Positions 27,980 through 36,656 of a stretch of 64,000 nucleotides of DNA are shown piece after piece. Origin of the DNA: Paenibacillus sp. FSL H8-0548. GTDB lineage: Bacteria > Bacillota > Bacilli > Paenibacillales > Paenibacillaceae. The notes under the pieces were generated by a model, which worked only from the letters and a program-made list of their open reading frames with translations, made no database searches and had not been told where the DNA came from. The stretch is taken from positions 4,421,501 to 4,485,500 of the forward strand of contig NZ_CP152049.1 of assembly GCF_038630985.1 (NCBI RefSeq), read 5' to 3'. The position numbers were made by a program, and so were the translations under genes. Within the stretch, counting starts at the first letter, position 1; each line of letters opens with the position of its first letter.

Positions 27980-29644
27980 CTACATCCATCTCCATCCTGC
28001 TGGCAGCTCATTTTTGATCATGCCTCCAGCATATTTCCCCCATCCTATCGGATAGCCGTCGGTACAAATCAATAAGTACCCTTTCGCGGGCGCTCCATCC
28101 TTTAGCTTTATTGCGGATTCCTCTATAAATAACGTTTCTCCTTTGAGATAACGTAACGTCTGCTCATCATCTGAGCCCCAATTAATAGATCGTACAGCTT
28201 CCGCTCGAGTCATTCCCATCGCAAGCGGGTGAGAAGGCTCGAAGCGTCCTCGTACTGCTTCTCCCACATACCAGCCTGCTCTAACTACTCGCAGGCCATC
28301 AAGCGAAGGCAGATCTTCCGGCTGAATATATACTCTTGAGCCATATGCAACAGCATGTCCTGGCCAGGACAAAGCCCCTATGGCCAGTTGCTCGGCATGC
28401 TGTTGCCAAAGCTGACTCGGAGTTGCTTCCTCAGCTGCAGCTCCTGCTTTTACAGACTTGCTCGCTCGACCGTTGTCATTTGATCGTTTCTTGGAAGAGA
28501 AATCGTTTGCTGTATTCTCCCAATCACTGCGAGTTTGTCTTTTTGCTGCTCGACGTTCATCTCTGTGATCCTGCTTCTTCTCACGTATTTGATGACCACC
28601 TTGCTGCGTATCCCGCTTTAAGTTCCCTCCCGCGGCCTTCGATTGGTTTGGATAATGGGGTGCTGCATTTAACGCTTCATCAACAAGCGTAGGCTTACGT
28701 TCACCATTGCGAACCAGCACAGCCGCATAGTGGCCTTCTCCTTCAATCAAGTGCGGCCATAGACGAACTGTTCCCTGAATCGTTTGCAAACGCTCCTCAT
28801 CGAGCTGAACAGCCTTACGGGCCATATCCGCCCGACCTGCTCGCCAGCCATATTGCTGCGGCACAGTTTCAATATAGAAGTCGCTATGCTCTGCGAGAAA
28901 AATAGCGATTTGCTGCTCGTCCTCCTCAGGCGAGAACGTACAGGTCGAATAAACAATCCGTCCGCCAGGAGCAAGCATCGAAGCCGCTTCCCTTAAAATA
29001 TCTCGCTGCATAACTGAGCATTGCTCGACTGAATGCTTCTCCCATTCCGCAATCATCGCTTCATCCTTACGGAACATCCCTTCACCAGAGCAAGGGGCGT
29101 CAACCAGAATACGATCGAACCATTCTGGAAAAATAGCGGCAATCGCGGCAGGCTCTTCATTCAACACGACGGCATTACGGACACCAGCGAGCTCAATATT
29201 TTTCGCCAATGCCTTTGTTCTTTCCCGCGCATTATCGTTTGTGACCAATACGCCGCTTCCTTGCAGTCTCGCAGCTATTTGTGTTGACTTTCCGCCCGGC
29301 GCAGCACATAGATCAAGCACGCGATGTCCAGGCTGCACATCTAATAATTCAACAGGCGCCATTGCGCTCGGCTCTTGTATATAATAGAGACCTGCGTGAT
29401 AATGAGGATGCTTGCCTGGTCGCTCACCTTCTTGGTAATAAACGCCATCGGGTGCCCAAGGGATAGGCCTTGCTCCCTTGCTTATCGGCGATAGCTCCTT
29501 CCAATGCTCCACATCGAGCTTCAAACGATTAATTCTTAAACCATATACTCTTGGGGCAGCGTAAGAAGACATAAATTTGTCATATTCATCACCTAGCAGT
29601 TTTTCCATTTTATCCGTGAATTTCCGCGGCAAATTGCCGATCAT
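27980..29644 (-). CDS. rsmF: RsmF-like rRNA (cytosine-C5) methyltransferase
   Basis: About 554 residues of the NOL1/NOP2/Sun family. SAM-binding VLDLCAAPGGKSTQIA, catalytic cysteines in DAPCSGEGMFRKD and STCTFSPEEDEQ. The C-terminal third has RsmF-type RNA-binding domains (PGHAVAYGSRVYIQPEDLPSLDGLRV). Between them is a Lys/Arg/Gln-rich insert (about residues 330-390) that is probably disordered. ATG 29642-29644 follows AGGAGG. It is directly followed by rsuA. Confidence 0.92.
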   Translation of the reverse strand: MIGNLPRKFTDKMEKLLGDEYDKFMSSYAAPRVYGLRINRLKLDVEHWKELSPISKGARPIPWAPDGVYYQEGERPGKHPHYHAGLYYIQEPSAMAPVELLDVQPGHRVLDLCAAPGGKSTQIAARLQGSGVLVTNDNARERTKALAKNIELAGVRNAVVLNEEPAAIAAIFPEWFDRILVDAPCSGEGMFRKDEAMIAEWEKHSVEQCSVMQRDILREAASMLAPGGRIVYSTCTFSPEEDEQQIAIFLAEHSDFYIETVPQQYGWRAGRADMARKAVQLDEERLQTIQGTVRLWPHLIEGEGHYAAVLVRNGERKPTLVDEALNAAPHYPNQSKAAGGNLKRDTQQGGHQIREKKQDHRDERRAAKRQTRSDWENTANDFSSKKRSNDNGRASKSVKAGAAAEEATPSQLWQQHAEQLAIGALSWPGHAVAYGSRVYIQPEDLPSLDGLRVVRAGWYVGEAVRGRFEPSHPLAMGMTRAEAVRSINWGSDDEQTLRYLKGETLFIEESAIKLKDGAPAKGYLLICTDGYPIGWGKYAGGMIKNELPAGWRWM

Positions 29645-29782
29645 ACATCTTTCCTCCTGCCAATTTTCCTGGATGCCATGCTCTTTCACACAGATACAAC
29701 TTTGTTATATAATATAATAAAGTAAGGACATGCCTTATAAAACGGGTCTGTCCAATAAAACGCTTCGGAGGTAGCTCTACAA

Positions 29783-30298
29783 ATGAAAAGAAAAAAGAAG
29801 TTAAAAATGATTTATGTGTACATCGGTATTGTCGTTATTTTATTCGGTTTGATCTTCGTTTTGAACAACAGCGGGTCTGTTAGCGCACTTTATGACAAGC
29901 CTATTTCGAAGCTAAATCCAGAAACACGCAAGCAACTTGATGATCCTAACTATCAGAATATCATATTACCGGCCGTTTTGGATCAAAAGGTTGCCGACAA
30001 GGAAGATTTTTTCGTCTATTTGTTCGCTTCCGATTGCCCGCATTGCCAAAAAACAACACCGCAATTAATGCCGCTTGTTGATGAGCTTGGCATTGATCTG
30101 CCGCAGTTCAATTTAAGAGAATTTCCAACTTACTTCAACAAGTATAATGTCGAGTATACACCAACGCTTGCTTACTTCGAGGACGGCGTACAAGTTGATA
30201 AGATTGAGGGCGGTCTTGCTGAAGAAGGTACTACAGGCTATAGCTTGGATGATTTCCGTGCATTCTTCAATAAATATTCAGGAGCTGAGAGCAAATGA
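29783..30298 (+). CDS. Membrane-anchored thioredoxin-fold protein
   Basis: 171 residues: basic N-terminus, one membrane helix at about 9-27 (MIYVYIGIVVILFGLIFVL), then an extracytoplasmic thioredoxin domain with CPHC (about residue 84) and cis-Pro loop YTPTLAYF. GGAGG upstream. The last codons overlap the start of the next gene (ATGATG), so it is coupled to a Cys-rich lipoprotein. A likely role is thiol-disulfide exchange or metal-related redox chemistry outside the membrane; the partner lipoprotein is a candidate substrate. Confidence 0.85.
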   Translation: MKRKKKLKMIYVYIGIVVILFGLIFVLNNSGSVSALYDKPISKLNPETRKQLDDPNYQNIILPAVLDQKVADKEDFFVYLFASDCPHCQKTTPQLMPLVDELGIDLPQFNLREFPTYFNKYNVEYTPTLAYFEDGVQVDKIEGGLAEEGTTGYSLDDFRAFFNKYSGAESK

Positions 30299-30831
30299 TG
30301 AAGCGCCAGCGCTTAACCGAGGAACAGATTGCCGAGAATCAAAAAAACAGTCGTATTCGCGGCATCATGTACGGGCTGCTGCTGGCATTCGCATGTATAA
30401 CGCTACTCACGGCCTGTGACTTGGCTAATGATGACAAGCCAGGTACTGAGCATCAGCACGGCTCTGAAACCTGGCAAACGACTGAATCGTATGACAAGCT
30501 CCCTGGGTTTCTTTCTGATTACACCACGCATACAAGCGATCTTTACAAGGCGGTACACGAGCATGCTGACATCATGAGCGGCATTACTTGCTATTGCGGG
30601 TGCTCGGACGGCTTAGCTGTAGAAACTCCGCATGACTCGCTTCTACGCTGTTACGTAGCTGAGCACCCTGCGGATGAAGGGGCCGTAACTTGGACGAATC
30701 ACAGTACAAGCTGCGGCATTTGCAAGAAAGAAATGGAAGAGGTCATCGCCTTAAGCAAGCAAGGCAAGACTGCTGATGAAATACGTGCAGCAATCGACGT
30801 CCTATACAAGCCGAAAAAATCCAGCGAGTAA
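30295..30831 (+). CDS. PCYCGC-motif lipoprotein
   Basis: 178 residues. After a basic stretch and a hydrophobic segment comes a lipobox LLTACD (lipidated Cys about residue 41), then a His-rich region (GTEHQHGSE). The conserved core has TCYCGCSDG followed by RCYVAEH and TSCGICKKEM. This spacing of cysteines is typical of the PCYCGC family (the proline is Thr here). His and Cys content suggests metal binding, but that is inference. Coupled to the thioredoxin-like gene, and closed by a terminator. Confidence 0.85.
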   Translation: MMKRQRLTEEQIAENQKNSRIRGIMYGLLLAFACITLLTACDLANDDKPGTEHQHGSETWQTTESYDKLPGFLSDYTTHTSDLYKAVHEHADIMSGITCYCGCSDGLAVETPHDSLLRCYVAEHPADEGAVTWTNHSTSCGICKKEMEEVIALSKQGKTADEIRAAIDVLYKPKKSSE

Positions 30832-30859
30832 TTCTTCCAAGGGCTGTCGTCATGATTAC

Positions 30860-30910
30860 AGAGCTGTTCAGTACGGGTCTTATCGACCAATACTGAGCAG
30901 CTCTTTCTTC
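30860..30910 (+). terminator. Terminator of the thioredoxin/lipoprotein operon
   Basis: AGAGCTGTTCAGTA pairs with TACTGAGCAGCTCT, followed by a T-rich run. Confidence 0.85.
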
Positions 30911-30943
30911 TTATATCCCAAGGCAGCTAATATTTTTCCAGGT

Positions 30944-31000
30944 TAAGAAGAAACGGCTGTCACCGTCCTTGGCGGCGCCAGCGCGTTTCATTCCTATATG
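30944..31000 (+). repeat. Dispersed double-hairpin element, copy D (internally deleted)
   Basis: Keeps the first hairpin (GAAACGGCTGTCACC / GGCGCCAGCGCGTTTC) and the terminal TTCCTATAT. It lacks the first arm and loop of the second hairpin. Abuts the A-run of the relQ terminator. Confidence 0.8.
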
Positions 31001-31002
31001 TC

Positions 31003-31046
31003 AAAAAGGTGCCTAAGCAGCCTACTCACCGCTTAAACACCTTTTT
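31003..31046 (-). terminator. relQ terminator
   Basis: AAAAAGGTGCCTAAGC / GCTTAAACACCTTTTT flanks a short loop; U-tract on the minus strand. Confidence 0.8.
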
Positions 31047-31062
31047 CGTTTAATAGGATAAC

Positions 31063-31866
31063 CTAGTTTTGGTTAGCTTTTTTGGCTCTTCCAATTGCCG
31101 CTTGAATATCGATCGACAGCTGATTAAGCTCATGGTAATCCTCTTTTTCAAACTTCTCATTAAATTTCAACTGAAATTGTGCAGCCTCGCGTACCCGATT
31201 GTAAAAATATAAATCCTGAATCCCACTCAGCACCTTCGAGACGACATTGGACTGCTCCTCGAATTCGGTCTGCGCATCCAATATTTCTTTACGTATGCTG
31301 GTCATCTCTGTATCGAGCTGGGAAGCCGCTTCCGCTGCTTTTTTCAATCGGGTGCGCACATCCTCAGGGAGGCTCTCTTTAAACTTGTAATTTAGAGAAT
31401 GCTCAATCGTCGCCCAGAAATTCATCGCTAATGTGCGGATTTGGATTTCAGCTAGCACTTTTTTGTAGCCTAGCGCGGTTTGAACGGGGTATTCGACAAT
31501 CATATGATAACTGCGGTAGCCGCTATCTTTAAAATTCGTAATATAATCCTTCTCATAGACGAGCAAAAGATCCCTTCGTGTCCGAATCAGGCCTGCTACC
31601 CGATGGATATCATCAACAAACTGACACATAATGCGTATGCCTGCAATATCCTCTATACCTGAATCCAGACGATCCGGAGGTACGTTCAACCGTTTTGCTT
31701 TCTCCAAAATACTTGAAATTCGCTTTACCCGGCCGGTGACAAATTCAATCGGCGCATAAGCTTCTCGTATTTTCAGTTCAACCCGCATCGTCTTAAACTT
31801 TACTTTTAGTTCTTCTACCGTTTGTTCATAAGGCTGTAAAAAAAGATTCCAGTCTCTACCGTCCAT
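31063..31866 (-). CDS. relQ: Small alarmone synthetase RelQ/YjbM
   Basis: Single-domain (p)ppGpp synthetase without a hydrolase domain. 267 residues, about 55 longer than Bacillus subtilis YjbM at the C-terminus. Conserved blocks are PIEFVTGRVKRISSILEKA, DIAGIRIMCQFVDDI, DSGYRSYHMIVEYP and the EIQIRTLAMNFWATIEHSLNYK region (visible near residues 143-162). AGGAGG precedes the ATG. Seventeen bases separate pyrD's stop from this start, so it is probably transcribed with pyrD, linking nucleotide synthesis and alarmone signalling by position. Confidence 0.93.
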   Translation of the reverse strand: MDGRDWNLFLQPYEQTVEELKVKFKTMRVELKIREAYAPIEFVTGRVKRISSILEKAKRLNVPPDRLDSGIEDIAGIRIMCQFVDDIHRVAGLIRTRRDLLLVYEKDYITNFKDSGYRSYHMIVEYPVQTALGYKKVLAEIQIRTLAMNFWATIEHSLNYKFKESLPEDVRTRLKKAAEAASQLDTEMTSIRKEILDAQTEFEEQSNVVSKVLSGIQDLYFYNRVREAAQFQLKFNEKFEKEDYHELNQLSIDIQAAIGRAKKANQN

Positions 31867-31883
31867 CCGGCCGCCTCCTGTTC

Positions 31884-32981
31884 CTAAACGTGATCTGCAC
31901 CGACTGCTTCGGCAATATTGCGGTAGCCATCTTTACGCAAGCATTCCTTTAATCCGCTGGTCAATTCCTTAAGTACGCCTGGCCCTTTGTAGATAAGCGC
32001 TGTGTAAATTTCAACCAAGGAGGCCCCTGCGCGGATTTTATCGTATGCGTCCTGCGCTGTAAAAATTCCGCCTGATCCGATGATCGGAAGCTTCCCACCT
32101 GTCTGGCGGTAAACTGCCCGTATAACCTCAGTTGAACGATCTCGCAGCGGCTTGCCACTTAAACCGCCTGCTTCGCCCGCAGCGGAATGCTGAAGCCCCT
32201 TCCGGGATAATGTCGTGTTTGTAGCAATGATGCCTGCGACACCACTTTCCATTATGGTAGCAACCGTCAGCTCAAGCTGCTCGTTTGTCATATCAGGAGC
32301 AATTTTAACCAGCACAGGCTTAGCTTTCTTTCCTTCTTTCGCCGCTTGTGTGTTTATTTCCTTTTTCACTGCGCTAAGTAGATTTTTCAGTTCTTCCCCA
32401 TGCTGCAAATCACGTAAATCCGGCGTGTTCGGGGAACTGATGTTGACGACAAAAAAATCGCCATATGTATAGAGATCGCGGATGCAGGTCTGATAATCCT
32501 CATGCGCCAACTCATTCGGTGTTGTCTTATTTTTTCCAATGTTAACCGCAATCGGAATTCGGTTGATCTTCCGACGTGACAGCTTCTCTGCCATCGCAGC
32601 AGTACCTTCATTGTTAAATCCCATTCGATTTATTAACGCCTCATCCGGCGGGAGTCTAAACAATCGCGGCTGCTCGTTGCCGGCTTGTCCCTTCGGGGTT
32701 ACCGTTCCTACCTCAGCGAAGCCAAACCCTATACTAGAGAATCCATCTGCAGCCTTGCCGTTCTTATCGAGTCCTGCAGCTAAGCCCACAGGGTGTGGAA
32801 ATTGAATACCAAATAGCTCGGTAGCAAGCTCCGGCGACTTCGCTACGCCGTACATTGCATGCATAAGCCCATTTAGTCCCGGTATGACTCCTCCTGCGGC
32901 CAAGCCGTCAATAACGAGATGATGGGCCTTCTCAGGGTCCATACGAAAAAAAACAGGCTTTAAAATAGAAGAATAAAGCAC
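31884..32981 (-). CDS. pyrD: Dihydroorotate dehydrogenase, quinone-dependent (class 2)
   Basis: FMN enzyme of pyrimidine synthesis attached to the membrane. I place the start at GTG 32979-32981 (LYSSILKPVFFRMDPEKAHH follows), with GGAG eight bases upstream. A longer frame has an N-terminus that does not fit the family. 365 residues. Motifs: GLAAGLDKNGKAADGF, NRMGFNNEG, NISSPNTPDLRDLQ (catalytic Ser), VKIAPDMT, IGSGGIFTAQDAYDKI, GASLVEIYTALIYKGP. A class 2 enzyme outside a pyr operon is unusual among Firmicutes that use class 1B. Confidence 0.94.
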   Translation of the reverse strand: MLYSSILKPVFFRMDPEKAHHLVIDGLAAGGVIPGLNGLMHAMYGVAKSPELATELFGIQFPHPVGLAAGLDKNGKAADGFSSIGFGFAEVGTVTPKGQAGNEQPRLFRLPPDEALINRMGFNNEGTAAMAEKLSRRKINRIPIAVNIGKNKTTPNELAHEDYQTCIRDLYTYGDFFVVNISSPNTPDLRDLQHGEELKNLLSAVKKEINTQAAKEGKKAKPVLVKIAPDMTNEQLELTVATIMESGVAGIIATNTTLSRKGLQHSAAGEAGGLSGKPLRDRSTEVIRAVYRQTGGKLPIIGSGGIFTAQDAYDKIRAGASLVEIYTALIYKGPGVLKELTSGLKECLRKDGYRNIAEAVGADHV

Positions 32982-33037
32982 CTTACTCACTCCGATCTCA
33001 GTTGTATGTTCTACATGACAGTTTATCGTTTTTACAA

Positions 33038-33071
33038 CAAAAAGAAAAGAGCCTGCGCACAAGGCGCAGGC
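33038..33071 (-). terminator. Minus-strand terminator upstream of pyrD
   Basis: GCCTGCGC / GCGCAGGC with T-rich tail on the minus strand. Probably ends the L,D-transpeptidase transcript after it crosses the small plus-strand gene at 33156. Confidence 0.7.
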
Positions 33072-33081
33072 ATCCGTTATA

Positions 33082-33110
33082 TTGCAGCTTGTCTAGAAAA
33101 CGATTACAAT
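33082..33110 (+). promoter_or_regulatory. SigA-type promoter for the 46-residue gene
   Basis: TTGCAG, 17-bp spacer, TACAAT, ending 46 bp before the small membrane-protein start. Confidence 0.55.
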
Positions 33111-33155
33111 GAGATCATATTCATTATTATTATGAAATTAAGGGGTTGAATATCA

Positions 33156-33296
33156 ATGAGTTCACCAAAAAGAAAGCCTGCAACGATAAAAGCCAAACCA
33201 AAAGAAGAAGTAAATAAAAAGGCCCTGGTATGGATCGGATCTGTCGTCGGGGTTATTGTTGTAGCTATCGCATTGCTTCTAGTTTTCACCTCGTAA
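33156..33296 (+). CDS. Small single-pass membrane protein (46 residues)
   Basis: Sequence layout: a basic, Lys/Pro-rich head (MSSPKRKPATIKAKPKEE) and one membrane helix (LVWIGSVVGVIVVAIALLLVF) with a two-residue tail. AAGGGG lies ten bases before the ATG, and a plausible promoter precedes it. Convergent with the L,D-transpeptidase gene, stop codons 6 bp apart. I do not recognise the family; such small basic-TM proteins are common and often uncharacterised. Confidence 0.65.
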   Translation: MSSPKRKPATIKAKPKEEVNKKALVWIGSVVGVIVVAIALLLVFTS

Positions 33297-33302
33297 ACAT
33301 AC

Positions 33303-34709
33303 TTATGTCAACCATTTATACACCTTTGCGGGATTGGTTTCGTTTTGGCGCGGCTCCAGCTTAAAGCGTTCAGCTGGCGTTTGCACCTTCGACGGAAGCG
33401 TCCCGTTTTTTATTTTGACAACCGTCCCTAGCGGTACCATATCGAATAGCTCCTCAACATCTGCTTTGCTCATCCGAACACAGCCCAGCGATTCATCCTT
33501 GCCGATGCTGTCGGGCTCATCTGTGCCGTGTATCGCATATAAAGTTTTTGAAAGAGTCATCCCGCGACTGCCGAATACCCCATCATCTCTCCCATTTGGA
33601 TTTTTCACTTTTTCACTTATGTAGAATCGGCCTTCAGGCGTTTCTTCACCACCAAGACCTACCCTATAACTGCGTACGATAATATTCCCTTGAATGACGG
33701 CAAGCTGGTGAGTCGCTTTGTCTACGATAATTTCAAGCGGCTGGCTCCAATCCTTATCCATCAGACCATTGCTGCCAACACTGCTGCCTCCCAACATATT
33801 CTGAGCTCGTCCCTCGTCCGCTGCCGATGGATTCCCTTTCCCCGTTTCATAGGCCCCCGCAGCTTTATCCTTATTCGCTTTAGCATTTTTAACTTTAAAT
33901 TTAACGCTATTGAACATGGAACGCATTCCGCTGCGCTCACCAGAAAGAAAATTATTCGGATACGGACGGATGAGCTCATCGAGCTTCTCCGGCCATTTTT
34001 TATTAATACGCTCATAATGAACGATAGCACTCGCCAGCGTCCAATGCGTCTCCTGCTGCTCACGCCAGTCCTCATATTGCTTGGAAATGCGAGAGGAGTC
34101 AGACGGAATACATTCACAGGTCTGTCGATCAAGCATCACAGCCTGCAGCTCCGCAGAACCTCTATCCTTCCGTACAGACATAAGCAGCTTCGTTTGACCT
34201 AACCATTTGCTCCAGCCAGCTTCCTCTTCAAGCCTCGCAGCAATCATAAGCTGCGGTGCCTCGCTTGCTGCTTCCATTAGAGTGTTCCAAGCGCTGCCAA
34301 TCGGCTGCCGCTCCTTCTGAGAAATAAAAACGACGCCAACAGGGAGCACTTCAGCTTGAAGAACAGGGATCGGCTGATTTGCAATCTTTGTTTTTATCTC
34401 CCCATTTGCTGGAGCAAGGGCGGTTATAAGGAGAAGCAGAGCAGCTAATAAGCCTGTTCTTAGCGCCATCTTTTTTTTCTTTTGCTTCCTATCCCACTCT
34501 TTAAGCAATTGCAGCTGATTGTCAGACAGAGGATGACTTTCATCCTCAAAGGCGTCATAAACCTCGCCAGCTTTTAAAAAGCAATAATTTGCTTTGCCTT
34601 CCTTACCCGCCAGCAAATATTGCTTTCCTAACAAATACCAGCCCATTTTGTTGCTCGGATGTTGATTAACAAATTGCTTTAAATATAAAATATCGTCTTG
34701 AGACTGCAT
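33303..34709 (-). CDS. YkuD-type L,D-transpeptidase with TPR-like cytoplasmic head
   Basis: 468 residues. Residues 1-75 form a helical TPR-like segment (ILYLKQFVNQHPSNKMGWYLLGKQYLLAG visible near 6-34), then a membrane helix at about 83-99, a middle extracellular domain, and a C-terminal YkuD domain. That domain has HQLAVIQGNIIVRSYRVGLG and the catalytic HGTDEP...SLGCVRMSKADVEELF. The enzyme cross-links peptidoglycan (3-3 links) or attaches wall proteins; spore coat/cortex roles are known in the family. The cytoplasmic TPR-like head is unusual and suggests a partner inside the cell. Confidence 0.88.
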   Translation of the reverse strand: MQSQDDILYLKQFVNQHPSNKMGWYLLGKQYLLAGKEGKANYCFLKAGEVYDAFEDESHPLSDNQLQLLKEWDRKQKKKKMALRTGLLAALLLLITALAPANGEIKTKIANQPIPVLQAEVLPVGVVFISQKERQPIGSAWNTLMEAASEAPQLMIAARLEEEAGWSKWLGQTKLLMSVRKDRGSAELQAVMLDRQTCECIPSDSSRISKQYEDWREQQETHWTLASAIVHYERINKKWPEKLDELIRPYPNNFLSGERSGMRSMFNSVKFKVKNAKANKDKAAGAYETGKGNPSAADEGRAQNMLGGSSVGSNGLMDKDWSQPLEIIVDKATHQLAVIQGNIIVRSYRVGLGGEETPEGRFYISEKVKNPNGRDDGVFGSRGMTLSKTLYAIHGTDEPDSIGKDESLGCVRMSKADVEELFDMVPLGTVVKIKNGTLPSKVQTPAERFKLEPRQNETNPAKVYKWLT

Positions 34710-34788
34710 CCTCCCACCCTTTCCAAATCGTGGTGATATCTATTTATCGGTAGGATGGAAGCTCGATTTAATGCCTAATCTTTATTTC

Positions 34789-34808
34789 TTTTTTCATTCC
34801 TATATTTC
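34789..34808 (+). repeat. End fragment of the dispersed double-hairpin element
   Basis: TTTCATTCCTATATTTC joins the TTTCATTCC after the first hairpin directly to the CTATATTTC end, then runs into the A-run of the ferredoxin terminator. Same junction type as copy D. Confidence 0.6.
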
Positions 34809-34855
34809 AAAAAAAGCTCCCCATCGCAGCTTACGCCAGCGAAGAGGAGCTCTTT
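34809..34855 (-). terminator. Ferredoxin gene terminator
   Basis: On the minus strand AGAGCTCCTCTTCGC pairs with GCGATGGGGAGCT, followed by seven T residues. Confidence 0.8.
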
Positions 34856-34869
34856 AGTCGTACTAGATA

Positions 34870-35157
<288 letters not shown>

Positions 35158-35164
35158 TCAAGCT

Positions 35165-36454
35165 TCACTCATCAATATATAACAAACTGTCATCCTTTTG
35201 CAAGGATGTACCGCGAATTCGTTTATTCCTAATTAAGGTGGATGGATCGTCGCCAAGCATCCCTGCAGTTAGAACTGCATCCTCGCCATATTTATCGCGA
35301 AGCTGATCCATCGCCTTCGTAAGCGCCTCCCTGCGGGGCTGCTGCTCATAGCTGAATAAATCAAGCTGCATTGCCGTTTCGTCAAGCAGCGAGAGGTTTT
35401 GCAGCGTTATTCCAAGCAATCGAATCGGCTCGCCAGCCTGCCAATGCCGGTCATAAAGCTTGCAGGCTTCCCTATAAATATCATCAGCGGCCTGCGTTGG
35501 AGAAGCTAGCGTGTGCGAGCGTGCAATCGTCGTCATATCCGGCCTGCGGATTGTAATTTGAACCGTTGTGGCCACCAGCTTCTGCCGCCGCAGCCTGCGT
35601 CCCGTTTGGTCAGCCAAATTAAGAAGCACGCGGTACACTTCCTCACGTGCCATAATATCACTCGGCAGCGTCGTTGTATGGCCTATCGATTTATTACGCT
35701 CACGATTGGGATTAACCTCACCATAATCTATCCCATGAGCGGCCGCCTTCATCCAAGAGCCTACAACGCCAAAATGCTTAATTAACAAAATTTCGTCAGT
35801 CCCTGCCAATTGACCGATCGTTCGAATATTGAGCTTTGACAGCTTATTAGCAGTTTTTTTTCCAATACCGAACAACGTATCACAGGATTTATCCCAAAGC
35901 ACCGTTTTGACATCGCGAATACGAAGCACTGTAAGTCCATTTGGCTTCTTCATATCCGATGCCATCTTAGCTAGAAGCTTGTTTGGCGCTAAACCGATTG
36001 AGCAAGGCAGCGACCATTCGGATGTAATTCTCTTCTGAAGTGAAGCAGCAATTTCAAGCGGCGAGCCAAACATTTTGGAGCCGGTTATATCCATGTAGCA
36101 TTCATCGATCGATACCGCTTCTACAATTGGTGTAAATTGTCTTGCAATAGCCATAAAGCCTTGAGAATATTTACGGTATAAATTAAAATCCGGTTTTATT
36201 AATATAAGCTCTGGACATAGCTGAAGTGCCTGTCTTACTGTCATTCCAGTCTTTATTCCTTTGCTTCTCGCTGGGTAAGAGCAAGTGACAATGATTCCTT
36301 TGCGCTGCTCTACACTTCCGGATACGGCTGTTGGTCTGTTCTTATATTTCTCAGGTTCCTCTGCTTCATGCACGGAACAATAGAAGGCATTCATATCCAA
36401 ATGAATAATGACCCTGCCTTTGACAGGATAATATTCGCTTACATTTTTCGTCAT
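35165..36454 (-). CDS. dinB: DNA polymerase IV (Y family)
   Basis: Translesion polymerase of about 429 residues. Catalytic sites: VIIHLDMNAFYCSVHEAEEP (first Asp), PARSKGIKTGM, EAVSIDECYMDITGSK (second Asp-Glu pair); helix-hairpin-helix thumb GIGKKTANKLSKLNI; the little-finger domain follows. The ATG at 36452-36454 is preferred; AGGTGG lies upstream. The C-terminus lacks a recognisable clamp-binding motif on casual reading, although QLDLF near residue 373 fits one. No LexA box was looked for exhaustively. Confidence 0.93.
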   Translation of the reverse strand: MTKNVSEYYPVKGRVIIHLDMNAFYCSVHEAEEPEKYKNRPTAVSGSVEQRKGIIVTCSYPARSKGIKTGMTVRQALQLCPELILIKPDFNLYRKYSQGFMAIARQFTPIVEAVSIDECYMDITGSKMFGSPLEIAASLQKRITSEWSLPCSIGLAPNKLLAKMASDMKKPNGLTVLRIRDVKTVLWDKSCDTLFGIGKKTANKLSKLNIRTIGQLAGTDEILLIKHFGVVGSWMKAAAHGIDYGEVNPNRERNKSIGHTTTLPSDIMAREEVYRVLLNLADQTGRRLRRQKLVATTVQITIRRPDMTTIARSHTLASPTQAADDIYREACKLYDRHWQAGEPIRLLGITLQNLSLLDETAMQLDLFSYEQQPRREALTKAMDQLRDKYGEDAVLTAGMLGDDPSTLIRNKRIRGTSLQKDDSLLYIDE

Positions 36455-36656
36455 TGAGTGAATCACCACCTATTTCGAAGCAACAAAATTACATAAGCTT
36501 GATCATCCTCAGCATACAATTCCATTAGAGGCAAGTCAACGAAACCAAATGGAACATGCAAATTTTACGTCCAACCCCCTCTACTTTCCTCGCGACAAGT
36601 GCTATAATAGTTCATTATGATTTGAAATGGCTATCAGTAAAGGAGGCGTCCCGTTA

